Assembly (NCBI GenBank): GCA_027493945.1
Contig: JAOSJU010000001.1
Span: forward strand, 2,232,001-2,296,000
Reading direction: 5' to 3'
DNA length: 64,000 nt
DNA from: Burkholderiaceae bacterium
GTDB lineage: Bacteria; Pseudomonadota; Gammaproteobacteria; Burkholderiales; Burkholderiaceae_E
Positions 1 to 8,132 of the stretch are shown here, piece after piece. The notes under the pieces were generated by a model that saw nothing but the letters and a program-made list of their open reading frames with translations, searched no databases and was not told the origin of the DNA. Numbering within the stretch: the stretch's first letter is position 1; every line of letters begins with the position of its first letter. Made by a program: the position numbers and the translations under genes.

Positions 1-267
1 CTCGTGCGGCCGATGCTCGGGTGCGACCCGTTCTCCGGCCAGGTGTTCGTGTTCATCGGGCGGCGGCGCGACCGCGTCAAGTGCCTGCTGTGGGATCGCA
101 CCGGGTTCTGGTGCCTGTACAAGCGCATCGAACGCGGCCGTCTTCCCGATCCGCAGGCGATCGCTCTTCGCGGCATCGCGATGGGCGAGCTCAGCGCGTG
201 GCTCGAAGGCATCGATACGCACCGCACTCGCACACTTGCAGAGGTGAAGGCGCGCCTTGTCGCATGA
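1..267 (+). CDS. tnpB: IS66 accessory protein TnpB, 5' end cut by window
   Basis: The visible 88 codons contain the TnpB core, including DPFSGQVFVFIGRRRD and an RIERGRLPDP segment, which match the conserved C-terminal two thirds of IS66 TnpB (Orf2). Family members are about 115 residues long, so roughly 25-30 N-terminal residues lie upstream of base 1. TnpB is needed for IS66 transposition but has no known catalytic site. It precedes tnpC by about 75 bp, the usual IS66 order. Confidence 0.85.
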   Translation, partial: LVRPMLGCDPFSGQVFVFIGRRRDRVKCLLWDRTGFWCLYKRIERGRLPDPQAIALRGIAMGELSAWLEGIDTHRTRTLAEVKARLVA

Positions 268-341
268 AGGAGAACACGTACCTCGACGATCGTCATCGCA
301 GTACAACGTGATGCGGTAAAGAGCTTCGTATTGCATGGAGG

Positions 342-1929
342 ATGCGATACGATTCGGGCATGCTTCTCGCGCTGCCCGATCGCTCCTCGCTGCCCGATGA
401 TGTCGAGGCGTTGAAGGACCTGCTGATCGAGACGGTGCAACGCGCGCAGGTCGCAGCGCTCGATGCCAGAGGCGCGATCGAACGACTCGAGCTGCAACTG
501 GTGACGCTGCGTCGCACGGTGTTCGGCGTACGCTCCGAGCGCATCGCGGGCCAGGCCGATCTGTTCGACGAGAAGGTCGCGCTGCCGCTACCCCCGGAGA
601 ACAATCTCACCATCACCTACGAGCGTCGCCACCGCGGCGGTGGCCGGCCTGCGTTGCCGGAGAATCTGCCGCGCGTTCGCATCGAGTACGAACTCTCGGA
701 AGTCGAGCGCGCGCAGTTCGCCCGCGTGCAGCCGATCGGCGAGGAGACGAGCGAGACGCTCGAATTCACCCCGGCACGCCTGGTCGTGCTCGAAGCACGC
801 CCGGCTGAAGTACCGCTGCGAGGACTTCGAAGGCGCGAGCACCGTGCGCACGGCCACGGCGCACCCGTCGCCCCTGCCGCGATCCAACGCCGGACCGGGG
901 CTGCTCGCGCACGTTCTCGTCTCCAAGTACGGCGACGGCCTGCCGCTGGCGCGCCAGGAGCGCATCTTCACCCGGCACGGCGCGGTGCTCTCGCGCAAGA
1001 CGCTGTGCGACTGGGTGCTGGCGGCCTGCGAGTTGCTCGGACGGCTGCGCGCACCGCTGCACCAGCACATCCTCGGGGCGCCCGTGGTGTTCAGCGACGA
1101 CACGACGCTCAAACTGCGTACCGAGGAGGTCCGGGGCCGCAGCGTGACGGCGCGCCTGTGGGGCTACGTCAGTGCAGGCTGGCAACGCAACGAATCGGAT
1201 GCCTGGGTCGACTACCCCAAGGCGGTGCTCTACGAGTTCACCGAGGATCGGCGCGGCGAGCATCCGCAGCGCTTTCTCGCCCGCTACCGCGGCTACCTGC
1301 AGGCCGACGACTACGCGGGCTACCACGGGTTGTTCCGCAGCAGGCGCGTCTATCACGCTGCATGCTGGGCGCATGCCCGGAGAGGGTTTTTCGACATCGC
1401 GCGCAAGGACGCAACGCCCGGACTGGCACAACAGGCGCTGGACTGGATCCGGCAGATCTACCGCGTCGAGCGCGAGATTCGAGGGCGTCCGCCCGACGAA
1501 CGACAACGCGAGCGTCAGCAACGCACCCGGCCGCTGCTGGATCGGTTCCGGCAGTGGCTCACCGGCATCGAGCGCGATCTGTTGCCCCGCGGGCCGATGG
1601 CGATCGCCGTGCGCTACGTGCTCTCGAACTGGCGCGCGCTGCTGCGTTTCACCCGCGTCGGAATGCTCGAGGCCGACTCCAACCTCGTCGAGCGTTGCAT
1701 GCGCCCGGTCGCGGTGGGTCGGAAGGCCTGGCTTTTTGCGGGATCGAAGCGCGGGGGCGAGGCGGCCGCAACGGCCCTGAGCCTGATCGAGAGTTGCAAG
1801 CTCAACGGTATCGATCCCTACGCGTACCTGCGCGACGTGCTGGCCCGCATCGGCGGGCATCGCACCGATCGGCTCGCGGAGCTGCTGCCGTTTCACTGGA
1901 CGCCGCTGCCTGCATCGCAGCCGGCGTAG
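342..1929 (+). pseudogene. tnpC: IS66 transposase TnpC, frameshifted
   Basis: The N-terminal part is read in one frame from 342 (or ATG at 360) to about 790 and has the coiled-coil and HTH region typical of TnpC, including LRRTVFGVRSERI. The rest continues in the next frame to 1929. It carries the DDE catalytic core: FSDDTTLK, QADDYAGY and the late NLVERCMRPVAVGRKAW segment. Removing one A from the GAAGC at about 792 restores a continuous protein of about 525 residues, the normal IS66 size. The break is not at a recognised programmed-frameshift heptamer. It is therefore decay or a sequencing error. Confidence 0.85.
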
Positions 1930-1935
1930 ACGCCG

Positions 1936-2343
1936 ATGGTGCGCGCGCGGCGCAAGGGCGCGCCGAAGCCTTGGGTCGGCACGAAGATCTCGAGTACCAT
2001 CGTTGAGTTCGGCCTGCCCTTGATCGCGCAGTTGCCGCCCGGACCCTCCCGGCAACTGTGCGAGCAGACCTTCGAGTTGATCATCCTGATCTGGAACGCG
2101 CACACGATGTCGCGCTTCTGGGGCGAGCCGCAGCATCTGGCCGCTCTCGAAGACACGATTCGGAATGCGCTCGCCGAAGGTGTCCTGCCGATCGACGCAC
2201 TCGAAGCGTTCGAGGCGCTCAGCGCGCGGCGTCAGCACTCGCCGTTCGCGGACGACCCCCGTGCCGTCGGGCACTGGGAGCTGCGCGAAACGGCAGCCGG
2301 GAAGTGGAACCTGCACTGCGATGCGCGCATGCCGCCGACGTAG
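1936..2343 (+). CDS. hypothetical protein inside the IS66 element
   Basis: This 135-residue ORF begins 7 bp after the tnpC stop and lies before the IS66 right end. I do not recognise a domain. It has a hydrophobic stretch (FELIILIWNAHTM) and an acidic middle that looks helical, with repeated Leu/Ala/Glu. Several IS66 elements carry an extra short ORF after tnpC, so it is probably an accessory or passenger gene of the IS. The start could also be an internal codon, since the ORF opens only a few bases from tnpC and no clear Shine-Dalgarno sequence was seen. Confidence 0.45.
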   Translation: MVRARRKGAPKPWVGTKISSTIVEFGLPLIAQLPPGPSRQLCEQTFELIILIWNAHTMSRFWGEPQHLAALEDTIRNALAEGVLPIDALEAFEALSARRQHSPFADDPRAVGHWELRETAAGKWNLHCDARMPPT

Positions 2344-2459
2344 TGCGCCGCACCTCGCATCGTGACGGCGCGACGCGATCTCGAAACTCGAAATCCACAT
2401 CCGCGAACTCTATGTCGAATCGACGACATCGAGCGCAACGGGGATTCCCGGACAATTAC

Positions 2460-2590
2460 ATGGCGAGCGTCTCGGGTTGGCCCATCTGTTCGAGCAGCCC
2501 CTCGGCGAAGCCGGTCAGTTTGAGCGTGCGCAGGTTGGCGACGGTGGCGTGATCGAGCATGGTCGGTGTCCTCGGTGGATTCGATGTCAT
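2460..2590 (-). pseudogene. istB: istB remnant (IS21 ATPase), N-terminus only
   Basis: The start codon at 2588-2590 overlaps the istA stop by the ATGA arrangement usual in IS21. The frame runs through LDHATVANLRTLKLTGFAEG, then QMGQPETLA, and ends at the IS66 border. IstB is normally about 250-260 residues, so only the N-terminal helical segment survives and the AAA+ ATPase core is absent from the window. The missing part may lie to the left of the IS66 copy. Confidence 0.8.
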
Positions 2591-4099
2591 TGGTAGTAGC
2601 CGGGGCCGCGCACGTGGGCGTGCAGCGGGCTCGTCCAGCCGGAGTCGGTGCCTTGGGGGTCGAGCCGGTCGCGGTTGTTCGCGAGCACGTCGCGCACGTG
2701 GCGGTACTTGAAGGCGCCCAGCGCCAGCGTGCGCTCGCAGGCCGCCTCGAGCCGCGCGTTGCCGTAGCGCTTGGCAAGCCCCAGCAGCCCCAGGCAGGCG
2801 CGGTAGCCGTGCTCGGGGTGCTTGTTGTGCGCGAGCAGCCGCGTGACGACCTCGCCGGTCGCCACGCCAATGCGCCGGCCCCACTCGATCAGGCGCTGCG
2901 GGGTCCACTCGAGGTGGGCGCGGTGCGCCGCCGGCATGTGCGCCTCGATGGTCGTGAAGCCGCCGCGGCGAGCCGAGCGCGCGTGGCTGGCCACGCGGTT
3001 GCCGCGCAGCAGCAGCTCCACGGCGCGCTGGGTCAGGCGGGCTTCCAGTTGCTGGCCCACGAGCGCGTGCGGCACGCTGTAGCGGTGGCCGTCGATCTCG
3101 ACGTGGTAGTCGATGTGCACCTTCACCGTCTTGAAGCGGGCGAGCTCATAGCGGGTGGGCGGCAGGGGCATGAGCGCCGGACGATCGAGCTCAGTGAACA
3201 CGCTCGCGCGCGAGCCGGGCAGCTTCTGGAACGGGCGATCGTTCAGCGACGGCAGCAGCGCCGCGATCGCCGCATCGGCCTGCGCGACGCTCTCGAAGCG
3301 CTCGTGGCGCAGGCGCGCAAGGATCCAGCGGGTCACCACCTGCACCGAGCTCTCCGCGGTGGCCTTGTCCCCTGGGCGAACGGGGCTGGCCGGCAGGACC
3401 GAGGTGCCGTAGTGGCGGGCAAGGTCGCGCACGGTGTCGGCAGCGCGTGGCTCGTAGCGGTTCGGATCGACGATGACCGCACGCGCGTTGTCGGGCACGA
3501 TCAGCTGCGGCACGCCGCCGTAGAAGGCGAGCGCGCGCACCATGCACTCGACCCAGTCCTCGAGCTTCTGCGCGCCCGTGGCGCAGGCGAAGGTGTAGCT
3601 CGAGGCGCCCAGCGCCGCGACGAACACCTGGGCACGCCCGCCGCCGTGCAGCGCAACGGTGGGGCCGGCGAAGTCGATGAACAGCTTCTCTCCGGCGCGC
3701 CGGTGCTGGCGCATCGAACGCTTCAGGCGCCGTGCGAACGCCTTGTAGTGCTCGCAGAACTGCGTGTAGCGCCACGTGCGCTCGTGCGGGTGGGCGGCAA
3801 CATACTCCTCCCACAGCAGCATCAGCGTCACGCCCTTGCGGTCGAGTTCGCGGTGCACCCGGCCCCAGTCGGGCTCGACGAAGGGCGAGGTGGCCGGCGC
3901 GCGCGGCAGCAGCCGCGCGGCGAGCTGGCGCTCGTCCCACTCGCGCACCGTCTCCCAGTCCAAAGCCGGCGGCGCTGGCCAACCCCATGTACTTGGCCAC
4001 CGCGCCCTTCGAGACGCCCAGCGCGGCGGCAATGCTCTCGTGGGAGAGCTGCGCCTCCCACTTCAATCGAATCACGTCCTTGATCATGCGTAGAGCCAT
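2587..4099 (-). pseudogene. istA: IS21 transposase IstA, frameshifted
   Basis: From the start at 4097-4099 the first about 45 codons give an HTH domain (LSHESIAAALGVSKGAVAKY). The remainder, from about 3965 to 2587, is in another frame and gives the integrase-like DDE core. This includes LFIDFAGPTVALH, the second Asp in LIVPDNARAVIVDPN, and a glutamate in KATAESSVQVVTRW. A single extra T in the TTT at about 3962-3964 accounts for the break; without it the two parts join as AAGLDWETVREWDE. The total of about 503 residues is normal for IstA. The gene ends in an ATGA overlap with istB. Confidence 0.85.
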
Positions 4100-4199
4100 C
4101 CGTGGTTTCGGCACCGTCTTCCTCCTGCGGGCAAAACCGCCGAGGGTACGGGCCAGGATCCAGATCTCTACGCAATGCCACAGCCGACGCCGAGGCACC

Positions 4200-4333
4200 G
4201 GTCACGATCGCCGAAACGTTCGGTCACGTTGCCGAAACGGCCGGTCACGATGCGCCGAAATGCGCGGTCACATTCGGCCGAAATGCGCGGTCACATTGCC
4301 GAAACGGGCGGTCACGATGGGCCGAAATACGCA
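4200..4333. repeat. IS21 terminal multiple repeats (transposase-binding sites)
   Basis: Six copies of a GGTCAC...GCCGAAA unit occur at about 20-23 bp spacing, with GGTCAC starting near 4200, 4222, 4243, 4266, 4289 and 4310. IS21-family elements carry such multiple binding sites next to their ends. The last unit ends at the TG...CA tip at 4333. The spacing and location upstream of istA argue against a CRISPR. Confidence 0.75.
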
Positions 4334-5114
4334 TTCCGATGCTTTGAGCTCTTCTCGTGCCCTGCGAGCTTGGTGACGTCCTGATCGCCAACGACCAAGA
4401 TGGTTGTCTTCTTCGTCACACCAGAAGCAACCTGACATCCCACGCTGGCCGCAAGATCTGCCGCTTCACTCCTCGGCAGTTCGAGAGCCCCGGTAAAGAC
4501 GAGGACTTCCCCGTAGAGATCGCCTTCGGGATTTCCGTCTCTCTGTATTGCGGCGCCGGATGACGAGCTCTCGGGGTCGATGGGTTGATTTGCTCTGCGG
4601 CGCCAGTGATCGAGGTCTTGCTGTGACTCGCGCAGAGCAGCGAGCAACACAAAGCCCGCGGCCTTGGCATCTTCGAGGGCATCGTGGTGCCGGAACTCGT
4701 AGCCAATCCTGCTGCAAACGTTGGCGAGGCCGTAGCCCTTCCACGCGAGATCCTTCCAGTGCGGCGCACGACTCGGGCAGAGTCCAGCCAAGTAGTGGAG
4801 ATTGGGTTCAGGTTGTACTTGCCGTAGGCACGACCGAGCGCGATCCGGTCAAAGTGGGTATGGCAAACACTTACCGTGTTCTCCAGCGTCGCACGAAGTC
4901 TGTCCGCAATCTGGGGCAGCTTCGGTTGGCCCCTAACCATTCCCGGTTCGATGCCGTGAACGGAGATGTTCATCTCGTCGAAGTAGTCTTCGGGATCAAC
5001 GAGCGTGCACCATTCGTCGGCGAGACTCCCATCGACAAACCTCGCTAGGCCGATCTGGCAGATGGAGCCCATGTCCGCGTTGGCGGTCTCGACGTCAATG
5101 GCCACAAACTGCAT
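4334..5114 (-). pseudogene. DEDD exonuclease with BRCT domain, frameshifted and cut by IS21
   Basis: The N-terminus (MQFVAIDVETANADMGSICQ) is the ExoI motif of DnaQ-like 3'-5' exonucleases. HTHFDRIAL and the later HHDALEDAKAAG supply further metal-binding positions. After about residue 190 a BRCT domain follows, with LVFTGALELPRSEA and TTILVVGDQDVTKLAGHEKS. Two lesions are visible: a missing T near 4758 shifts the frame, and the IS21 element enters after the SSKHR codons and removes the last BRCT helix. This gene and the ORF at 5134 occupy the last visible integron cassette, with only 19 bp between them and no attC. Confidence 0.8.
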
Positions 5115-5133
5115 CGTTCGTGCTCCGAGCGGT

Positions 5134-5499
5134 CTACGCCTCGGCGTACTTTGCCATGTCGTTGGTGAAGACGACTGTCATTCCAGTAGCCGTGCAGTTC
5201 AGGGCAATCTCCTCGGATGAGTCAATGTCCAGGTCCTCACCTCGCAGGCCTTGCCACATGGCGAGGTAGAAGAGAGTTCCGTACTTCTGCTTCTTCTTTA
5301 TCGCCTTCTCAACGCCGCCCTTCCAGGGCAAAACGACAAGTTGCCCGTCAGCGGCCTGTGCGGCAAGTGTCGGGTCTTCAAGTCGCTTCTCGCGTCCGCG
5401 TTCCCAGCACGCAATGAGCCCGTCGTCGTCTGCTTTCCAGCGCTCGTCCCACTTCGCGTACTCGCGGATTGGTTCGGCGATTGACCTGTGAATCTTCAT
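5134..5499 (-). CDS. cassette-borne hypothetical protein
   Basis: A 121-residue soluble protein with no signal peptide or membrane segment. It is rich in Lys, Glu and Trp near the N-terminus (EYAKWDERWKADDDG) and ends in YAEA. I do not recognise a family. It is the first gene of the distal cassette, starting about 30 bp inside the attC-derived boundary at 5536. It precedes the exonuclease gene by 19 bp, so the two probably form a two-gene cassette. Two-gene cassettes that are not toxin-antitoxin pairs are unusual, and a joint role in nucleic-acid processing or defence is possible but not shown. Confidence 0.6.
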   Translation of the reverse strand: MKIHRSIAEPIREYAKWDERWKADDDGLIACWERGREKRLEDPTLAAQAADGQLVVLPWKGGVEKAIKKKQKYGTLFYLAMWQGLRGEDLDIDSSEEIALNCTATGMTVVFTNDMAKYAEA

Positions 5500-5530
5500 A
5501 CGGTGGGCCGGTGAGGATGATGGGTATGAG

Positions 5531-5627
5531 GTCTAACGTTGGAGCTCAGCGGCGGCTGACGCCGGCGGGTGCCTGCGGTAGAGGGCGCACGCCGGGGTCA
5601 GGCGTCCGCTGGAGCAACCGGTTAGGC
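5531..5627 (-). other. attC: attC recombination site (97 bp)
   Basis: It is bounded by GTCTAAC at 5531-5537 and GTTAGGC at 5621-5627. The interior is an imperfect palindrome around CTGACGCCGG and CCGGGGTCAGG. It closes the BrnTA cassette, and the brnA stop codon lies inside the right core site. Confidence 0.85.
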
Positions 5628-5933
5628 ATCAGCGCTGCTTCGTGCACGCTTTCGAGGCGTCTTGATGCGTGGCGTAGCCAGCTCTTCGCGTACAACTTGC
5701 CGAACCGCAGCGAGCATGGAGCGCTGCTGAATGTACGCGACCAATGCGTCATTGATCATGGTCTGGTAATTCCCGCCACCCGCCTCGTCCGCTGCGCCAC
5801 GGAAATAGTCCACGACCTTGGTATCCAGACGGATGGACAGCTTCGTCTTGCCGGATTCGGGCGGCACGACTCGCCCGCGTCGCGCCCGCGAGAAGTCGAT
5901 ATCCCGAACTGCCTCAGCGGCTACCTTTTTCAT
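5622..5933 (-). CDS. brnA: BrnA-type antitoxin
   Basis: A 103-residue antitoxin starting at MKKVAAEAVRD. The segment KTKLSIRLDTKVVDYFRGAA is the ribbon-helix-helix-like signature of BrnA (CopG/BrnA) antitoxins and is followed by the helical region GNYQTMINDALVAYIQQ. The start lies 20 bp inside the end of the upstream brnT gene, giving translational coupling. The stop codon falls within the attC core. BrnA binds and neutralises BrnT and represses its own promoter in characterised systems. The last about 25 residues (RIKTPRKRARS) are basic and lie outside the core fold. Confidence 0.85.
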   Translation of the reverse strand: MKKVAAEAVRDIDFSRARRGRVVPPESGKTKLSIRLDTKVVDYFRGAADEAGGGNYQTMINDALVAYIQQRSMLAAVRQVVREELATPRIKTPRKRARSSADA

Positions 5934-6192
5934 ACTGCTCTCTCTGACGCTTGTTCGCCTTCCAGGCCGAAATGATCCGGTAAGCATCCGGCTCTCGATG
6001 GGTATAGACGACCACCAGGAGCGCGCCTTCTGCGCTCATGCCCAGCGACACGAAACGTTGTTCTCCGGCGACGTCAGGATCCTCGCGTGTCAAGGCATTG
6101 TCGTCCTGCAAAACCGTCGCCGCCTCGGAGAATCGGACCTTGTGGGCCACCAGGTTGGCCGCTGCCTTCCCGGGATCCCATTCGAATCGCAT
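5914..6192 (-). CDS. brnT: BrnT-type ribonuclease toxin
   Basis: A 92-residue protein beginning MRFEWDPGKAAANLVAHKV, the usual BrnT opening (F-x-W-D-x-x-K-x-x-x-N). It continues with FSEAATVLQDDNAL, RFVSLGMSAEGALLVVVYTHRE and YRIISAWKANKREREQY-like residues, the RelE-like fold of BrnT. These toxins cleave RNA and stop growth until bound by BrnA, here encoded immediately downstream. The pair sits in its own integron cassette, and such toxin genes usually carry their own promoter. The upstream 50 bp up to the attC boundary leave just enough space for one. Confidence 0.9.
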   Translation of the reverse strand: MRFEWDPGKAAANLVAHKVRFSEAATVLQDDNALTREDPDVAGEQRFVSLGMSAEGALLVVVYTHREPDAYRIISAWKANKRQREQYEKGSR

Positions 6193-6241
6193 CGAGCTAG
6201 CGTATGGACAATTGTCGTCCGAGTCAAGTCGGGATTCTGAT

Positions 6242-6355
6242 GTCTAACGTTCGAGGTAAGCGGCCGCCAATGGCTTGGGCCGGCGGAACCACAATGACCA
6301 CTGGTGGTGTAGCCGGCCCAAGCCGTTGACGGTCCGCTTGACCGAGGGGTTAGAC
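6242..6355 (-). other. attC: attC recombination site (114 bp), HigBA type
   Basis: It is bounded by GTCTAAC at 6242-6248 and GTTAGAC at 6349-6355. It contains the perfect 13-bp inverted repeat GGCTTGGGCCGGC / GCCGGCCCAAGCC. The interior is the same as in the attC sites at 9307 and 10823. Confidence 0.9.
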
Positions 6356-6656
6356 CGCACTTTTCACCCCAGCCGGGGTGGCGTGGAGCTTCAGACCCAG
6401 AGCCGATACAACCTTCATGATGGTTGCGAACTCGGGATTGCCGGCCGGTGAAAGGGCTTTGTACAAGCTTTCCCGACCAAGGCCGGCCTCGCGCGCGACC
6501 TGAGTCATGCCCTTCGCACGTGCAATGTCGCCAAGTGCCGCGGCAACCGAGGGCCGGATCGCCGTCTTCGAGGGCGGCTTCCGGGTAGGCAGCCATGTCT
6601 TCCTCGGTGTCGAGGTGTTCTGCGGGATCCCACGGCGTAGTGACGGTCTTGGGCAT
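6350..6656 (-). pseudogene. higA: HigA-like antitoxin, frameshifted copy
   Basis: Compared with the 306-bp antitoxin genes at 9415 and 10931, this copy is 307 bp. One extra G near 6549 (ACCGAGGG for ACCAGGG) shifts the frame after GDPAL. The HTH region with KGMTQVAREAGLGRESLYKA then lies out of frame. A Leu-to-Pro change (AAYPEAALE) precedes the shift. As written, the product would lose the DNA-binding and probably the toxin-binding segment. Its toxin partner at 6667 remains open. Sequencing error is possible, but this lesion is not in a long homopolymer. Confidence 0.85.
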
Positions 6657-6666
6657 GTCTGAACTC

Positions 6667-6957
6667 CTATAGGTCGCGCGCCAGTTCCCTGGCGACCCGT
6701 ATGTCCCGATCCTGCGTGGACTTGTCCCCACCGGCGAGCAGGCCCACGAGCAGCTCGCCTTTCTGTAAGAAGTACACGCGGTAGCCAGGACCGTACGGGA
6801 CTCGAAGCTCGGAGACACCTTCCCCGACTGGCTTGACGTCGCCAGCGTTGCCAATGGAGAGGCGACGGATGCGGATGTCGATGCGCGTCTTGGCTTGCCG
6901 ATCTCTGAGGCCAGCGAACCACGCGGCGTAGACGGCCGTCTGGCGGACTTCGATCAT
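6667..6957 (-). CDS. higB: HigB/RelE-superfamily toxin, third copy
   Basis: A 96-residue protein matching the toxins at 9731 and 11247 except for one Val-to-Gly change (GELLVGLLAGGDKS). The fold signature VPYGPGYRVYFLQKGE and the conserved ending DKSTQDRDIRVARELARDL place it in the phage Gp49-like HigB group of RelE/ParE toxins, which act on ribosome-bound mRNA. The gene starts 10 bp from the operator-like repeat at 6967-6982 and is followed 10 bp later by the broken antitoxin. The buried Gly substitution may weaken the toxin, which would fit loss of its antitoxin. Confidence 0.88.
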   Translation of the reverse strand: MIEVRQTAVYAAWFAGLRDRQAKTRIDIRIRRLSIGNAGDVKPVGEGVSELRVPYGPGYRVYFLQKGELLVGLLAGGDKSTQDRDIRVARELARDL

Positions 6958-6966
6958 GCGCGCACT

Positions 6967-6982
6967 GTATCACATAGGATAC
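6967..6982 (-). promoter_or_regulatory. HigBA operator/promoter candidate
   Basis: GTATC and GATAC arms with a 6-bp spacer lie 10-25 bp upstream of the toxin start. The same 16 bp occur at the same place before all three HigBA toxin genes. The AT-rich centre could also serve as the -10 region of a cassette-borne promoter repressed by the antitoxin. The promoter role is inferred. Confidence 0.5.
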
Positions 6983-7010
6983 GGGCGAAGCAAGACGGGC
7001 GTTTGGTGCG

Positions 7011-7088
7011 GTCTAACGTTTGAGTTCACCCGCGTGCGGAGGCTGGCGAAGCCAGCCGTAGCACGTCGGGTGCAACGAAGGGTTAGAC
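7011..7088 (-). other. attC: attC recombination site (78 bp)
   Basis: It is bounded by GTCTAAC at 7011-7017 and GTTAGAC at 7082-7088, with the inner inverted repeat GGCTGGC / GCCAGCC. It belongs to the DVLGF-protein cassette, whose stop codon lies 2 bp beyond the right core. Confidence 0.85.
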
Positions 7089-7089
7089 C

Positions 7090-7957
7090 TCACGGCGACC
7101 TTCGCTCCCCCCGCCAGGCCGGTGAGTCAAGCTTGTTGATCACTTCGTCCGTCGTATTGCACGCTTCCAACTGGGAATCGAGCGCCGAAATGTAGTGCTT
7201 CGCCTTGGTCATCGCGCTGGCGTTGCCTGTATCGACAAAGGAAAGAACTCGCTCCTTCATGCGACCGATGATCACGCGAAGGTTCTGGTTCGATCCACGC
7301 TCTTCGGCCGCGTCAAACCTATGACCGTGCCCCCGCCACGATGAACGAATGGTGCAGCTGCTGGAACGGGAACAGAACAGTTACGGTGCCATCACTCTTG
7401 ACCATGCGACCGAACATCATCTTCACGCAGGCGTCAGGCTGGGACTCGATGTATTGGATGATCTCTGGATCGACCTCGACATAGGGCGTACCCCGCTCGT
7501 TGGCTTCACGACCAAAGGCGGACACCTGCGATTCGGCTGCGAATGCCGCCTGGTGGCCTGACCCGATAACGTTCCTATCAGTGTGGAAGACACTGCCGCG
7601 CTTGATGTAGCCGCGACACATGATGCCTTTGGCTAGAAGCTGAATCACTGCACCCCAACAGTGCGAGACAAGATTGATTACTCCGGCGGGGGACACCTCT
7701 GCGGAGACGATTGCGCAGTCGGATATCTGAGTGACGCGAAAGTCGAGATGTCGCTCGATGTATGGCGCTTCAGGACAGGTTGATGGTCCGTGCGCCTCAA
7801 AACGCGCTCGCTCCGTGCCTTTGCCGAGCAGCGAGAGAAGCTCGACAAGCTCGGTGAGAGACAAACCAGACCCGTCCTCGGCCGCAGCGACAAGGCTCTT
7901 GAAGCCGAGGACGTCAATGTACGCAATGAACTTGTCTGAGAACTGCGTCATGGGCAC
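7090..7957 (-). pseudogene. DVLGF-motif (nucleotide-cyclase-like) protein, frameshifted
   Basis: The first 212 codons start MPMTQFSDKFIAYIDVLGFK. The F-x-A-Y-x-D-V-L-G-F motif opens a group of uncharacterised proteins that resemble the nucleotide-cyclase/GGDEF palm fold. VTQISDCAIVSAEVS and a CRGYIKRGSVF segment follow. The frame stops at 7319. Deleting one G from the GGGGG at 7330-7334 joins it to a further about 75 residues containing RMKERVLSFVDTGN and KAKHYISALDSQLEAC. This gives a protein of about 288 residues, so one gene with a homopolymer error is the better reading. It forms a single-gene cassette. Function is unknown, and a defence or signalling role would be speculative. Confidence 0.6.
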
Positions 7958-7978
7958 GCCCTCGACGTGACTCGTGAG

Positions 7979-8104
7979 GTCTAACGTTTGAGTTGAGCGG
8001 CGCCCGCCGGCAAGGCACTTGGGCCGCGAGGCGGATGATGACGCTGGCCGCCTCGCGGCCCAAGTGCCTTGCCGGTAGGGGTCCGCTCGAGCGAAGGGTT
8101 AGGC
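7979..8104 (-). other. attC: attC recombination site (126 bp) with long hairpin
   Basis: It is bounded by GTCTAAC at 7979-7985 and GTTAGGC at 8098-8104. The interior holds a perfect 28-bp inverted repeat, 8007-8034 against 8048-8075, with a 13-bp loop. This is the most stable attC fold in the array. Confidence 0.88.
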
Positions 8105-8132
8105 CGCACTGTGCGCCGCTCGCGTATTGACT

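Larger units (their letters stand above)
1..2459 (+). mobile_element. IS66-family insertion sequence, left end outside window
   Basis: The segment carries the 3' part of tnpB, a tnpC transposase and one further ORF in IS66 order. The right end is placed where the sequence ends in TTAC (2456-2459), because IS66 ends begin GTAA on the outward-reading strand. Exactly there the neighbouring istB reading frame of an IS21 element is interrupted. The IS66 copy is therefore inferred to have inserted into istB. The left inverted repeat and the target duplication cannot be checked because the element starts before the window. Confidence 0.8.
2460..4333 (-). mobile_element. IS21-family element, truncated by IS66 insertion
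   Basis: The element reads leftward, with a terminal repeat cluster at 4200-4333, then istA, then the first codons of istB. The outer end begins TGCG at 4333 on the minus strand, matching the TG...CA ends of IS21. The reading frame of a BRCT-exonuclease gene is broken exactly at this base, so the insertion point is directly visible. The other end is missing because an IS66 copy replaced or interrupted istB from base 2459 leftward. With istA frameshifted and istB reduced to about 43 codons, this copy cannot move by itself. Confidence 0.85.

Noticed and set aside
342-4099. Programmed ribosomal frameshifting in the IS66 and IS21 transposases
   Set aside because: These families do not normally use it within tnpC or istA, the sites are not slippery heptamers, and similar indels occur in many ordinary genes of this window.
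4200-4333. Tandem units that could look like a short CRISPR array
   Set aside because: Unit spacing of 20-23 bp leaves no spacers, and the units lie at the end of an IS21 element upstream of istA, where multiple terminal repeats are expected.
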